A stretch of 64,000 nt of DNA from Thiomargarita sp. (GCA_020718845.1 DYRG01000010.1:1-64000), one strand, 5' to 3'. Positions 8,452 to 17,162 are shown, numbered from the stretch's first letter. Made by a program: numbers and translations. The notes: generated from the letters alone by a model not told the origin.

Positions 8452-9708
8452 ATGATGCGTAAAAGTATCTTAGCATTGGCATTGCTTTCTCAAAACATTA
8501 TTGCCGCCGACGATGTTGAATTACGTCAGCAAATCGATCAACTCAAACAAGATTACAACTCACGTTTGCAACAATTAGAAGAAAAATTGCAAACTTCTTC
8601 TAAATCCTCTAATAACAAAAACACCTTTAATCCTGATATTAGCGTGATTTTAGAAGGGCGTTATGCTTATTTCAAAAATGATCCTGAAAATTACTCGTTG
8701 TCTGGATTTCAACTTGGAGAGAAAGTTCACCATTCTTTAGGAGAAAAAGGTTTTTCTTTGGGGCATAGTGAAATTGTAATGAGTTCAAATATTGATGATA
8801 AGTTTTATGGTCAATTAACCGCTGCATTGCACGCCCACGATGGAGAAACCAATATTGAATTAGAGGAAGCCTTTATTCAAACCTTAGGTTTGGGTCATGG
8901 TTTAACGGCAAAATTTGGGCGTTTCTTTTCAGAAATAGGCTATTTAAATCAACAACATCCGCACGCATGGGATTTTGCAGATGCACCTTTAATTTATCGA
9001 GGAATATTCGCCGATCAATATAATGATGATGGATTGCAACTCTCTTGGATTGCACCAACGCCTTTTTATTTGAATATTGGCGCAGAATTCTTGAAAGGAG
9101 GACATTACCCTTCCTCTGGAGAACAAAGCGGTGTTGGGGCTTATACTTTGTTTGCAAAAGCAGGCGATGATTTTAATAGAGAAAACAGTTGGCAAGTCGG
9201 TTTGTCATATTGGAAAGCCTCTAAAATAAAAGAACGTTCAATAATGGATATGATGTTTTTTGGAAAGAGCCAAATTATTGGAGCAAATGCGGTTTGGAAA
9301 TACGCGCCGAATGGTAATTCAAAGTCACAAAACTTCAAATTACAAACGGAGTTTTTTGAACAACGCGATGATGGTAATTACGGTGAGGAAAGTATTGCAC
9401 CAATTTATAAGAACCGTCATCGAGGTGGGTATGTTCAAGCAGTCTATCAATTCATACCACAATGGCGAATTGGATTGCGTTATGATCGGGTAGAAAGTTC
9501 TTATACCAATAATGGAACAACCCCGCAATGTTGTGAGTTTGGAAAACAAACCGCTCATCGATCAAGCATTATGTTGGATTGGTCAAATAGTGAATTCAGT
9601 CGTTTGAGATTGCAATTTAACCGTGATTATTCAAATAAAGAACCTGATAATCAACTATTTCTACAATATGTGCATAGCTTAGGTTCTCACGGCGCACATT
9701 CTTTTTAA
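8452..9708 (+). CDS. Outer-membrane porin-like protein linked to metal uptake
   Basis: 418-aa protein with a signal peptide (cleavage near IIAAD, residue 18-20), a short coiled coil (residues 22-50, LRQQIDQLKQDYNSRLQQLEEKL) and then an outer-membrane beta barrel. Coiled coil plus barrel is the design of several periplasm-spanning trimeric porins. EAFIQTLGLGHGLTAKFGRFFSEIGYLNQQHPHAW is the best-conserved-looking stretch. It lacks a TonB box and plug domain. The genes downstream encode a metal-binding protein and its permease, so it is probably the outer-membrane entry port for the same metal; this is inference from context. Confidence 0.65.
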   Translation: MMRKSILALALLSQNIIAADDVELRQQIDQLKQDYNSRLQQLEEKLQTSSKSSNNKNTFNPDISVILEGRYAYFKNDPENYSLSGFQLGEKVHHSLGEKGFSLGHSEIVMSSNIDDKFYGQLTAALHAHDGETNIELEEAFIQTLGLGHGLTAKFGRFFSEIGYLNQQHPHAWDFADAPLIYRGIFADQYNDDGLQLSWIAPTPFYLNIGAEFLKGGHYPSSGEQSGVGAYTLFAKAGDDFNRENSWQVGLSYWKASKIKERSIMDMMFFGKSQIIGANAVWKYAPNGNSKSQNFKLQTEFFEQRDDGNYGEESIAPIYKNRHRGGYVQAVYQFIPQWRIGLRYDRVESSYTNNGTTPQCCEFGKQTAHRSSIMLDWSNSEFSRLRLQFNRDYSNKEPDNQLFLQYVHSLGSHGAHSF

Positions 9709-9718
9709 TTAATTTCTT

Positions 9719-9742
9719 AAAAGGTAGATTTTTCTACCTTTT
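9719..9742 (+). terminator. Terminator after the porin gene
   Basis: A perfect 10-bp stem AAAAGGTAGA / TCTACCTTTT with a TTTT loop, starting 10 bp past the porin stop. It would end or attenuate transcription before the antitoxin-znuA part. Confidence 0.7.
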
Positions 9743-9759
9743 GATTTGGAGATAAAATT

Positions 9760-10026
9760 ATGCAAACAATTGCTTATACTGAAGCACAGCAACATTTTGA
9801 ACAACTATTTACCAATGTTGTTGAACAACCTGAACCCATTTGCATTCACAAATCGTTAGATAATACAGGTGTTGTGATGATTTCTGAAGCAGATTATAAC
9901 AGTTTATTAGAAACACTTTATTTATTGAGCAATCCATTTAATGCTAATAAATTATTAGACGCGCTAAACCGAACTGTAGAATCTGCGGTTAGTTGGGAAC
10001 AACTTAAATCTAAGTTATCGGCATGA
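9760..10026 (+). CDS. Phd/YefM-type antitoxin (orphan)
   Basis: 88-aa protein with the Phd/YefM fold: an N-terminal AYTEAQQHFEQLFTNV helix that would contact DNA, then PICIHKSLDNTGVVMISEADYNSLLETLYLL, the typical antitoxin core. Such proteins repress their own promoter and neutralise a RelE/Doc/YoeB toxin through the C-terminal tail. No toxin gene follows; the next gene, 7 bp downstream, encodes a metal-binding protein. It is either a solitary antitoxin or one co-opted as a regulator. Confidence 0.75.
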   Translation: MQTIAYTEAQQHFEQLFTNVVEQPEPICIHKSLDNTGVVMISEADYNSLLETLYLLSNPFNANKLLDALNRTVESAVSWEQLKSKLSA

Positions 10027-10033
10027 GGATTCA

Positions 10034-10918
10034 ATGATGAAACAACTTATTTTATTTCTAGCTTTAATTTCTTCTTCATTTGTGAAGGCGGAATTAAATA
10101 TTTTTGCGTGTGAACCTGAATGGGGGGCATTAGCAAAAGAACTGGTTGGAGAAAAAGCCGACATTTATATTGCAACAACTGCACAACAAGACCCCCATCA
10201 TATTGAAGCACGACCGAGTTTATTAGCGAAAGCACGACAAGCTAATTTATTGATTTGTACGGGTGCAGAATTAGAAATCGGATGGTTGCCCATTTTATTG
10301 CAAAAAACGGGTAACAAATCCATTCAAAAAAGTGAGCAAGGATATTTCATGGCGGCGGATTTTGTGGAATTAATTGATAAGCCCACCAAATTAGATCGTA
10401 GCGAAGGCGATGTTCATGCGGCTGGAAATCCCCATATTCAAACTGATCCGCGTCATTTTTTGCAAATATCTCAGGCACTTACGCAACGTTTGCAAATTAT
10501 CGATCCTCAAAATGCTGATTTTTATTCTCAACAAAACCAATTATTTGCAAAAAAATGGAATTTAGCATTACAACGTTGGGAAGAACTTGCAAAGAACTTG
10601 AAAGGAAAACGCATTATTACACACCATAAAAGTTGGGGGTATTTAATACGTTGGTTAGGATTAGAGGAAGTTGCAACGCTTGAACCCAAAGTTGGATTAC
10701 CACCAACCAGTGGGCATTTAGCTAATGTTTTGGAGAAAGCAAAACAAAACAACGCTCAATTAATTGTGTATAGCAATTATGAGGATTCAAAAGCGGCAAA
10801 TTGGTTAGCTGAAAAAACCCAAATTAAGCAAATCATGCTTCCAATTACAGTCGGAGGAACACCTCAAGCTGTTGATTTAGAAAGTTGGTTTAATGATTTA
10901 CTTAACCGATTGTTATGA
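10034..10918 (+). CDS. znuA: Metal ABC transporter substrate-binding protein (ZnuA-like)
   Basis: 294-aa periplasmic protein of the ZnuA/TroA cluster A-I family, binding zinc or manganese. The signal peptide ends near SSFVKA (residue 19). Candidate ligands: the His pair in DPHHIEARPS, HAAGNPHIQTDPRHF, and HHKSWGYLIRWLGLE. The acidic His-rich loop found in many zinc-specific ZnuA proteins is absent, so metal specificity is unclear. Its stop overlaps the permease start by 4 bp (ATGA), so the two are coupled. No zinc-uptake regulator box was recognised upstream. Confidence 0.88.
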   Translation: MMKQLILFLALISSSFVKAELNIFACEPEWGALAKELVGEKADIYIATTAQQDPHHIEARPSLLAKARQANLLICTGAELEIGWLPILLQKTGNKSIQKSEQGYFMAADFVELIDKPTKLDRSEGDVHAAGNPHIQTDPRHFLQISQALTQRLQIIDPQNADFYSQQNQLFAKKWNLALQRWEELAKNLKGKRIITHHKSWGYLIRWLGLEEVATLEPKVGLPPTSGHLANVLEKAKQNNAQLIVYSNYEDSKAANWLAEKTQIKQIMLPITVGGTPQAVDLESWFNDLLNRLL

Positions 10919-11640
10919 ATAGTGAAATTTTATTACCAGCGTTTTTTGCTGGCATTTTAGTGTTAAGCATCCATGTTCCATTAGGTCAAGAAGTTTTGAA
11001 ACGTGGGATAATTTTTATTGATTTAACACTTGCTCAAATTGCTGGGTTAGGATTAATCATTGCGCATAGCTTTGGTTGGGAAGCGCATGGATGGGAAGAA
11101 CAACTCATTGCAACTCTTGCGGCATTAAGTGGAGCAACTTTATTAGCGTGGATGGAGAAACATTTTAAAGAACATCAAGAAGCATTGATTGGTTCTTTAT
11201 TTGTAATCACTGCGAGTTTGGGGATTTTATTGTTAGCGCATAATCCACATGGAGGAGAGCATTTGAAAGATTTGTTGGTGGGACAAATCTTATGGGTAGA
11301 AACTCGACATTTGTGGACAACGATGATTTTATATGCTTTTTTGTTAGGAATATGGTTTTATTTTTCTCATTATCGTGACAAGATTTTTTATTTCTTATTT
11401 GCCTTAGCAATTACGGCTTCAGTGCAATTAGTGGGCGTGTATTTAGTGTTTGCAAGTTTGATTATGCCAGCATTAGCAACATCGCATTTAAAAATCGCTT
11501 ATTTTATTGGAATTATGGGTTATGGAATGGGGTTGGTTTTATCAAATCATTTTGATTTGCCAGCGGGTGCAATGATTGTGTTAATGTTAGCAATAAATAG
11601 TATGATTGCCTTTCTATTAAGAAAGACAATAACTATTTGA
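10915..11640 (+). CDS. znuB: ABC-3 family metal transporter permease (ZnuB-like)
   Basis: 241-aa integral membrane protein with about seven hydrophobic segments, the permease of a ZnuABC/TroABC-type importer. IFIDLTLAQIAGLG at about residues 38-51 and VGVYLVFASLIMPALA near residue 165 are family signatures; the first resembles the coupling region that contacts the ATPase. It overlaps znuA by 4 bp. No ATP-binding gene follows; the next gene is on the other strand. A CbiO-like orphan ATPase lies at 56037, but any pairing is speculative. Slightly shorter than typical ZnuB (about 260 aa). Confidence 0.88.
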   Translation: MNSEILLPAFFAGILVLSIHVPLGQEVLKRGIIFIDLTLAQIAGLGLIIAHSFGWEAHGWEEQLIATLAALSGATLLAWMEKHFKEHQEALIGSLFVITASLGILLLAHNPHGGEHLKDLLVGQILWVETRHLWTTMILYAFLLGIWFYFSHYRDKIFYFLFALAITASVQLVGVYLVFASLIMPALATSHLKIAYFIGIMGYGMGLVLSNHFDLPAGAMIVLMLAINSMIAFLLRKTITI

Positions 11641-11641
11641 T

Positions 11642-12160
11642 TTATCTAAAAAATCTTAACGCTAAAAAACCGCCAATTGCAATTAAACCAACCGCAACAA
11701 ATAACCACAACCAATTTAAAGACGAACCTGAAGATTGTTTGGGAATGAAAGGTGAGGAAATAGAGGTTGGAATAGGAGAAGGGGGTGTTTTTTTAATAGA
11801 AGGATGTTTCTCGGTACTTTGTTTGAGAATCATTGGAATATCATTTAAAGAAGATTCTTTTGCAAGCATTTGATTATAAGCGACTCTTGAGGCAGGATTA
11901 ATTAAGGTTTGATAAGCCTCTTTTATGGCTGTAATTTTTCTTTGAGTAGCTTCTTTAATGTCGGCTAAAGAAGCGGCAGGCGAGATTTCTAAAATTGCGT
12001 AATCATAAGCCTCGCCAATTTCTTCACGCCCTACGCATTGTTGCAAACGTTCAAATGTTTCTTTAAATTCATTCATGCGGGTTTCTGCCGCGACGCGAAT
12101 TACCTCTGGTTTCACCGTATCATGCGAAATTCCCAGCAATAAATAGTAATTTTGGGTCAT
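11642..12160 (-). CDS. Tail-anchored J-domain-like protein without HPD motif
   Basis: 172-aa protein. Residues 1-100 resemble a J domain: YYLLLGI at the start, a long charged second helix, and AIKEAYQTLINPASRVAYNQML, matching the helix III/IV end of DnaJ. The His-Pro-Asp needed to stimulate Hsp70 is not present. A Pro/Ser-rich linker (residues 115-145) leads to one C-terminal membrane segment (about 148-168, WLWLFVAVGLIAIGGFLAL) and a short basic tail, so the domain would face the cytoplasm. It may be a pseudo-J scaffold. It lies 69 bp downstream of ftsQ on the same strand, possibly co-transcribed. Confidence 0.6.
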   Translation of the reverse strand: MTQNYYLLLGISHDTVKPEVIRVAAETRMNEFKETFERLQQCVGREEIGEAYDYAILEISPAASLADIKEATQRKITAIKEAYQTLINPASRVAYNQMLAKESSLNDIPMILKQSTEKHPSIKKTPPSPIPTSISSPFIPKQSSGSSLNWLWLFVAVGLIAIGGFLALRFFR

Positions 12161-12229
12161 TGTAATTCTCCATTTAACAAATATATTTGAAATTGATTAC
12201 GCAAATAATATTCCAATTGTTTTTTAAAA

Positions 12230-12979
12230 TCAAAAACCAACCGCAATGCCGTGAGGATAACGTAAATCAAAACTGACCGCATTGGGAGGAAGTTTGGGGT
12301 AGGATTTGACAAACTGTTTCAAACGAGAAAAATCTTTGCCTATTTTTATAATTAAGCCATTTTGTAAAATGATTTGCCCAGAACCCCACGCATTGATTTG
12401 TAAGGTATTTATTTTAAGTTGATGGGTTTCTAAAACCATACGAGCATCTTCAAATTTTTCTTTTAATTCGATGAGTTGTGAAAGATCGCCTTGCCAAAGG
12501 GGTAAAGTTTCTTTGGTTTCTCCTTTAAATAATTCGCCCGTCGAACTCACTAACCATATTTGATCAACAGTTGATTTCTGCCAACGTGCAATTGGTTTGA
12601 ATTCGGTTATTTTTAGCTGTAATTCGTCGGGGAAAATTTTCTCTATTTTAACGGTTTCAACATTCGGTAAGTTTTTTAGAACAACTTCAATGCTATGTTG
12701 CTCTAAAAACAACCAGCCATTTTCTAAGAACGGCGTGAGAACCATTTTAATCGATGCACCAAAATGCGCGGGCGCATCGATTTTAACTTTTGAAATCTGC
12801 CATTGTTGGGGAGAAAATAACCACGCGCCGCCCGCATAAATTAAAAAACCTAACAAAATCAACCTTTTAATTTTCCAAAGTTCCGAAAAGACTAAAAATA
12901 TAACCTCTTGAATAAATTGAAAAAAAATCGTTGAAAATGAAGGTTCGGGACGACGGGCTTGCGTGCGTTTTACGCGCAT
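12230..12979 (-). CDS. ftsQ: Cell division protein FtsQ
   Basis: 249-aa bitopic inner-membrane divisome protein linking early and late division proteins. A basic N-terminus is followed by one membrane segment (about residues 39-58, LILLGFLIYAGGAWLF), a POTRA domain (ISKVKIDAPAHFGASIKMVL... VKIEKIFPDELQLKITEFKPIARW) and the FtsQ beta domain ending VSFDLRYPHGIAVGF. The start is placed at the ATG at 12979, whose ATGCGCGTAA overlaps the ddlB stop; an in-frame ATG 21 bp upstream is also possible. ftsA and ftsZ, which normally follow, are absent here. Confidence 0.93.
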   Translation of the reverse strand: MRVKRTQARRPEPSFSTIFFQFIQEVIFLVFSELWKIKRLILLGFLIYAGGAWLFSPQQWQISKVKIDAPAHFGASIKMVLTPFLENGWLFLEQHSIEVVLKNLPNVETVKIEKIFPDELQLKITEFKPIARWQKSTVDQIWLVSSTGELFKGETKETLPLWQGDLSQLIELKEKFEDARMVLETHQLKINTLQINAWGSGQIILQNGLIIKIGKDFSRLKQFVKSYPKLPPNAVSFDLRYPHGIAVGF

Positions 12980-13884
12980 GAGGTGTCGAGAATGCGGCAC
13001 ACCAAGTCGTCAAAGTCAATGCCCGCCGCTTTCGCCGCCATTGGCACTAAACTGTGATCGGTCATGCCGGGTACGGTGTTGATTTCTAAGAGAAAAGCCT
13101 TGCTCGTTGCGCCGTCGACCATCATATCAACCCGACCCCAACCGCTCGCGCCGACGCTGTCGAAGGCTTGTAACGCAATGTTTTGTAAGGCTTTTTCTTC
13201 TTCCACACTTAAACCACACGGACAATGGTAAAGTGTTTGATTATCTTGATATTTTGCGGTGAAATCGTAAAATCTCCGCGACGGAATTTCCACTCGAACC
13301 AACGGCAATGCTTCGCCATTTAAAATCGACGCGCTGTATTCTTTGCCGCTAATATATTGTTCTGCAAGGATTTTTTGGTCGAATTGATGAGCGGTTTGCC
13401 ATGCGGCGGGTAAATCTTCAGCGCGGTCGACTTTGCTCATTCCGACGCTCGATCCTTCGGACGCGGGTTTCACCATAATTGGTAAGCCTAATTGTTCGAT
13501 GACGGCGTTCCAATCGGTGTCCGCGCTCAATAACACCGACGGCGGCGTGGGCAATCCGCAGCCTTCCCACAGCGTTTTGGTGCGCACTTTGTCCATTCCG
13601 AGCGCAGAACCGAGCACGTCACTGCCCGTGAACGGAATCCCCAACGTTTTCAATAACCCTTGCATTGATCCGTCTTCGCCGCCACGTCCGTGCAATACAA
13701 TAAACGCCCGATCGGGTTTTAACGCTAAAAGTTGTTCTAAAACATGATGTTGCGTATCAATCGGGGTTGCATCGATACCTTGACGTTGTAAGGCTTGCAA
13801 CACGGCTTGTCCGCTAATTAAAGAAATCTCACGTTCCGCAGAAATCCCGCCCATCAACACCGCTACTTTGCCATAATTGTGCAT
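12970..13884 (-). CDS. ddlB: D-alanine--D-alanine ligase
   Basis: 304-aa ATP-grasp enzyme that makes the D-Ala-D-Ala dipeptide for peptidoglycan. Markers: VAVLMGGISAEREISLISG at the N-terminus, FIVLHGRGGEDGSMQGLL, PFTGSDVLGSALGMDK, VKPASEGSSVGMSKV, GWGRVDMMVD and LLEINTVPGMTDHSLVPMAAKAAG. Length matches DdlB. It overlaps ftsQ as in the classical division/cell-wall cluster, but murC/murB upstream are missing, so this is a two-gene remnant of that cluster. Local sequence is clearly more GC-rich than the surroundings. Confidence 0.97.
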   Translation of the reverse strand: MHNYGKVAVLMGGISAEREISLISGQAVLQALQRQGIDATPIDTQHHVLEQLLALKPDRAFIVLHGRGGEDGSMQGLLKTLGIPFTGSDVLGSALGMDKVRTKTLWEGCGLPTPPSVLLSADTDWNAVIEQLGLPIMVKPASEGSSVGMSKVDRAEDLPAAWQTAHQFDQKILAEQYISGKEYSASILNGEALPLVRVEIPSRRFYDFTAKYQDNQTLYHCPCGLSVEEEKALQNIALQAFDSVGASGWGRVDMMVDGATSKAFLLEINTVPGMTDHSLVPMAAKAAGIDFDDLVCRILDTSCA

Positions 13885-14090
13885 TTTGTGATCCTTTTTT
13901 ATCCAATTCGTGATTTTTACACATTCAATTAAACTCTAAAAATTCTTATTTATTCATAATGGTACGTTTTAGAAAATCATCCAATTTCTCAAAAATGTTT
14001 TCTCATATCTTTTTCGGATTTTATCGAATAATTCACACACAATCTATTGATTTGTATCATAAAATTATAGGTATCTGTAAAATACAATGA

Positions 14091-14339
14091 TTTTATTATA
14101 CAGAAAAAGAGATTTTAAGTGAGCAATGGCGGTTTTTGGATGCTTAACTCCGCCTCGGAAAACGTGCAAAGTGGCGTTATAAACAGTTGAAAAAAAAAGA
14201 AATAGATGCTAAACTTCGCGGCTTAATTACGGCATTGAATGAGTGGTTGCCTATCCATGTAGTTGATGTTGTTATGGGTGAGATTTTTAGTTTAAGTAAA
14301 GATTTATCGAATAAAATCAATAGCTTAAATCAAAAATAA
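14091..14339 (+). pseudogene. Broken small ORF with internal stop (unknown family)
   Basis: One plus-strand frame reads ...EILSEQWRFLDA, then TAA at 14145-14147, then LRLGKRAKWRYKQLKKK and on to EWLPIHVVDVVMGEIFSLS, ending with a stop at 14339. Both sides look like ordinary protein sequence, and a single CAA-to-TAA change would account for the stop. No start codon of the right kind precedes the first part. The family is not recognised. A shorter protein started at a TTG after the stop is possible but less likely. Confidence 0.35.
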
Positions 14340-14343
14340 AGGC

Positions 14344-14365
14344 GTTTGATAAAAGATTATCAAAC
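14344..14365. terminator. Perfect hairpin upstream of rpsA
   Basis: GTTTGATAA (14344-14352) and TTATCAAAC (14357-14365) form a 9-bp stem around AAGA. No T tract follows directly. It sits 4 bp after the broken ORF and may have been its terminator. Confidence 0.45.
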
Positions 14366-14440
14366 AATGTGTTTAACGTTTTTTCAACTTTTTTGAGTCA
14401 GATTCGTTGTACTTTATCGGTAGCGGGTCAGGGGTTTTGA

Positions 14441-16054
14441 ATGGAAAGTTTTGCTGAGTTATTTGCTGAAAGTCAGTCTCAAGTGAATTTAACGCCTGGT
14501 GGCGTGTTGAAAGCAACCGTCGTGGCGGTGCGCGGTGATGTGGTTATTTTAAATGCGGGTTTGAAATCCGAAGGCGTTGTGCCTATCGAACAATTCAAAA
14601 ATGAACAAGGTGAGATCGAAGTCGCAGTCGGCGATGTCGTCGATGTGGTGCTTGAATCTTTAGAAGACGGCATGGGCGAAACTCGTTTATCTCGTGAAAA
14701 AGCCAAACGCGCCGCTTCGTGGATTTTCCTCGAAAAAGCCTTTGAACAAGGTGAAACCCTGACTGGTTTAATTACCGATAAAGTGAAAGGTGGCTTTACC
14801 GTGAATGTCAATGAAATCCGTGCGTTCTTACCGGGTTCGTTGGTTGATGTGCGTCCAGTGCGTGATTCTGCGTTGTTAGAAGGCAAACCTTTAGAATTTA
14901 AAGTTATTAAATTAGATAAACGTCGTAATAATGTGGTGGTTTCTCGCCGCGCGGTCGTTGAACAAGAAAGCAACACCGAACGTCAATCTTTATTAGACAC
15001 CATGCAAGAAGGCATGACCTATAAAGGCGTGGTTAAAAACTTAACTGATTACGGCGCGTTTGTGGATTTAGGTGGCGTTGATGGTTTATTACATATCACC
15101 GACATGGCGTGGAAACGTGTTAAACATCCGAATGAAGTGGTTCAAGTTGGCGACGAAGTGGAAGTTAAAATCCTCAAATTCGACCGCGATCGTACCCGTG
15201 TTTCTTTAGGCTTGAAACAAATGGGCGAAGACCCTTGGCAAGATATTGCACGTCGTTACCCCAATGGCTCTCGTTTGAGCGGCAAAGTCACCAATTTAAC
15301 CGATTATGGTTGCTTTGTGGAAATTGAGGAAGGCGTGGAAGGTTTAGTTCACGTTTCTGAAATGGATTGGACAAACAAAAACGTGCATCCTTCCAAAGTT
15401 GTCCAAGTGGGCGATGAATGCGAAGTGATGATCTTAGACATCGACAGCGAACGCCGCCGTATTTCTTTAGGTATCAAACAATGCCACGTCAATCCTTGGG
15501 AAGAATTTAATAACACCCATAACAAAGGTGATCGCGTTAAAGGCAAGATTAAATCCATTACAGATTTCGGTATTTTCATTGGCTTAGATGGCAACATCGA
15601 CGGCTTAGTGCATATGACTGATATTTCTTGGAATTTAACCCCAGAAGATGCGGTTCGCCAATACAAGAAAGGCGATGAAATCGAAGCAATGATTTTAGCT
15701 ATCGATCCAGAGCGCGAAAGAATTTCTTTAAGTATCAAGCAATTAGACCTCGATCCATTTGGTCAATTTGTTGAATCAAACCCGAAAGGAAGCATGGTCA
15801 AAGGAACGGTCGCCGCCGTTGATGCCAAAGGTGCAACGATCACATTAGGTGAAAGCGTCGAAGGTTATCTTCGTTCCACCGAAATGGCGCGCGATGTGCC
15901 CATCAAAGAAGGCGAAACCATTGAAGCGAAATTTATCGGCGTTGATCGCAAAAAACGTATTATCTCGTTGTCTATGAAGGCAAAAGAAGAAGAAGATAGT
16001 CGCACCACCACCTTGGGCGATTTGATTCGTGAACAAATGGACAGTAGAGAGTAA
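14441..16054 (+). CDS. rpsA: 30S ribosomal protein S1
   Basis: 537-aa RNA-binding protein that brings mRNA to the 30S subunit. It is built from six S1 (OB-fold) domains, recognisable by repeats such as [51 protein letters not shown] and [25 protein letters not shown], each followed by ..[13 protein letters not shown] or ..[10 protein letters not shown]. Slightly shorter than the E. coli protein (557 aa), mainly at the C-terminus. cmk, its usual upstream neighbour, is absent; ihfB follows, as is standard. Codon use is more GC-rich than in neighbours, as expected of a highly expressed gene. Confidence 0.98.
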   Translation: MESFAELFAESQSQVNLTPGGVLKATVVAVRGDVVILNAGLKSEGVVPIEQFKNEQGEIEVAVGDVVDVVLESLEDGMGETRLSREKAKRAASWIFLEKAFEQGETLTGLITDKVKGGFTVNVNEIRAFLPGSLVDVRPVRDSALLEGKPLEFKVIKLDKRRNNVVVSRRAVVEQESNTERQSLLDTMQEGMTYKGVVKNLTDYGAFVDLGGVDGLLHITDMAWKRVKHPNEVVQVGDEVEVKILKFDRDRTRVSLGLKQMGEDPWQDIARRYPNGSRLSGKVTNLTDYGCFVEIEEGVEGLVHVSEMDWTNKNVHPSKVVQVGDECEVMILDIDSERRRISLGIKQCHVNPWEEFNNTHNKGDRVKGKIKSITDFGIFIGLDGNIDGLVHMTDISWNLTPEDAVRQYKKGDEIEAMILAIDPERERISLSIKQLDLDPFGQFVESNPKGSMVKGTVAAVDAKGATITLGESVEGYLRSTEMARDVPIKEGETIEAKFIGVDRKKRIISLSMKAKEEEDSRTTTLGDLIREQMDSRE

Positions 16055-16069
16055 CGTCCTCCCCACCTC

Positions 16070-16091
16070 GGGCAGGGTTAAAACTCTGCCC
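16070..16091 (+). terminator. Hairpin terminator/attenuator after rpsA
   Basis: GGGCAGGGTT and AACTCTGCCC form a 10-bp stem with one G-T pair and a 2-nt loop, followed by AATTTT. It lies between the rpsA stop and ihfB start, so it may reduce read-through into ihfB. Confidence 0.65.
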
Positions 16092-16114
16092 AATTTTATG
16101 CAAGGATATTTCTC

Positions 16115-16399
16115 ATGACCAAATCAGAACTGATTGAAGCATTAGCCACTAAACAAAACCAATTAACTCAAAAAGATATCGATGCTGCGGTTAAAACCTT
16201 GTTAGAACACATGTCGCAAGCATTAGCCGCTGGTGAGCGGATCGAAATTCGGGGTTTTGGTAGTTTTTCATTGCACCATCGTCCAGCGCGCACTGGTCGC
16301 AATCCTAAAACCGGCGAAACCGTTAATTTACCCGCAAAACACGTCCCTCATTTCAAACCCGGTAAAGAATTGCGTGATCGGGTAAATCTCGACGCTTAA
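16115..16399 (+). CDS. ihfB: Integration host factor subunit beta
   Basis: 94-aa DNA-bending protein that pairs with IHF-alpha. [36 protein letters not shown] with the beta-arm arginines and the intercalating Pro, and [15 protein letters not shown] are all typical. Length equals E. coli IhfB. It follows rpsA as in many gammaproteobacteria, separated by a hairpin. Confidence 0.97.
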   Translation: MTKSELIEALATKQNQLTQKDIDAAVKTLLEHMSQALAAGERIEIRGFGSFSLHHRPARTGRNPKTGETVNLPAKHVPHFKPGKELRDRVNLDA

Positions 16400-16446
16400 T
16401 TTTTTTAATCCTCAAAACTGTCAATATTTTTTAGAGTAAATTCATA

Positions 16447-16746
16447 ATGTTACGATTTATCAGTTGGATATTTTTAGGCTTGATCTTTATAGTGAGCGTG
16501 ATTTTCACTCTCTATAATCCGCAAACCGTCCAACTTCATTATGTTATCAACACCTTAGAAATACGCTTGGCAGTTTTGTTATTAATCATGTTTTTAGGCG
16601 GGATTACGTTAGGGATTTTGGTTAGCATTGCGTGGATTGCGAAATTACGCTATTTAAACCGTACCTTACGCAAAAATCATCAAGAAGCCGCTGAAGAAAT
16701 TACCCGCCTCAACGCACGTTTATTTCACCGCGATTCTGCTCTGTAG
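16447..16746 (+). CDS. lapA: LapA/YciS-like (DUF1049) inner-membrane protein
   Basis: 99-aa protein with two membrane segments (residues 4-22 and 40-65) and a cytoplasmic C-terminal coiled coil (residues 70-95). NPQTVQLHYV and IMFLGGITLGILVS match the DUF1049 pattern of LapA, which acts with LapB in controlling LpxC turnover and LPS assembly. In gammaproteobacteria ihfB-lapA-lapB is a standard order; here lapB is missing and the region just downstream is a recombination scar, so lapB may have been displaced. Confidence 0.85.
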   Translation: MLRFISWIFLGLIFIVSVIFTLYNPQTVQLHYVINTLEIRLAVLLLIMFLGGITLGILVSIAWIAKLRYLNRTLRKNHQEAAEEITRLNARLFHRDSAL

Positions 16747-16853
16747 GCATAAATACGACATTTTTTCATTGGCACACTAGCTTATAGTCACGTTCCTGCA
16801 TAAAATTCAAAATTATAATTTGTAACCTATTGTTTAAATTAATTTTAAACACT

Positions 16854-16943
16854 TCAATCTTCCTTTAAATCACGGCGTTCAACTGTTGTTGGATCAACGG
16901 TGATCGGGCGATAGATTTCTACGCGACAATTTTCTTCAACTTT
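16854..16943 (-). repeat. Outer copy of 90-bp rnfH 3'-end direct repeat
   Basis: It matches 17925-18014 at 83 of 90 positions, in the same orientation, with no gaps. Homology begins exactly at the rnfH stop codon and ends 30 codons upstream. The repeats bracket about 980 bp holding the integrase start and the secreted-protein gene. Confidence 0.9.
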
Positions 16944-17021
16944 ATGGATGGAATAGTGCAAACGCCGCATTAAATCGCGGGTTTCCGTCAATAGTGTTTT
17001 ACCTGATTGGGTGGTTGACAT
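16854..17021 (-). CDS. Chimeric ORF: integron-integrase N-terminus fused to RnfH C-terminus
   Basis: 55-aa open frame. Residues 1-26 (TLLTETRDLMRRLHYSIH after a short leader) look like the first helix of the SAM-like N-terminal domain of integron-type tyrosine recombinases, where L-x-x-x-R-x-x-x-R-x-x-H-Y-S is characteristic. At residue 27 it switches to KVEENCRVEIYRPITVDPTT and on to the RnfH terminus, 29 residues identical to the intact RnfH at 17925-18194. The two DNA copies differ at 7 of 90 positions, all silent. The catalytic domain of the integrase is gone. It is probably a fossil junction rather than a working gene, though the frame is intact. Confidence 0.55.
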   Translation of the reverse strand: MSTTQSGKTLLTETRDLMRRLHYSIHKVEENCRVEIYRPITVDPTTVERRDLKED

Positions 17022-17162
17022 AGTATAAAGGTAGTGATAGCATCCAAAAAAATATCTTGCTAAATATGCGCGATTACTTGCTCAATAGCAAGTTTATCAA
17101 GGCAAACTTGCCTAATTATATTTAATTGCTTTTTAGTTATTTCCAATGCAGGAGTATCAAAT

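Larger units (their letters stand above)
13885..14440. other. Long intergenic stretch with a broken ORF
   Basis: 556 bp between ddlB and rpsA. It holds a degenerate reading frame (14091-14339) and a hairpin (14344-14365). The first 200 bp are very AT-rich with no recognisable gene. The rpsA promoter is presumably in the last 75 bp, but I could not assign boxes with confidence. Confidence 0.5.

Noticed and set aside
14479-14976. 165-aa minus-strand frame inside rpsA
   Set aside because: It is antisense to a clear S1 gene; long antisense frames follow from S1 codon bias.
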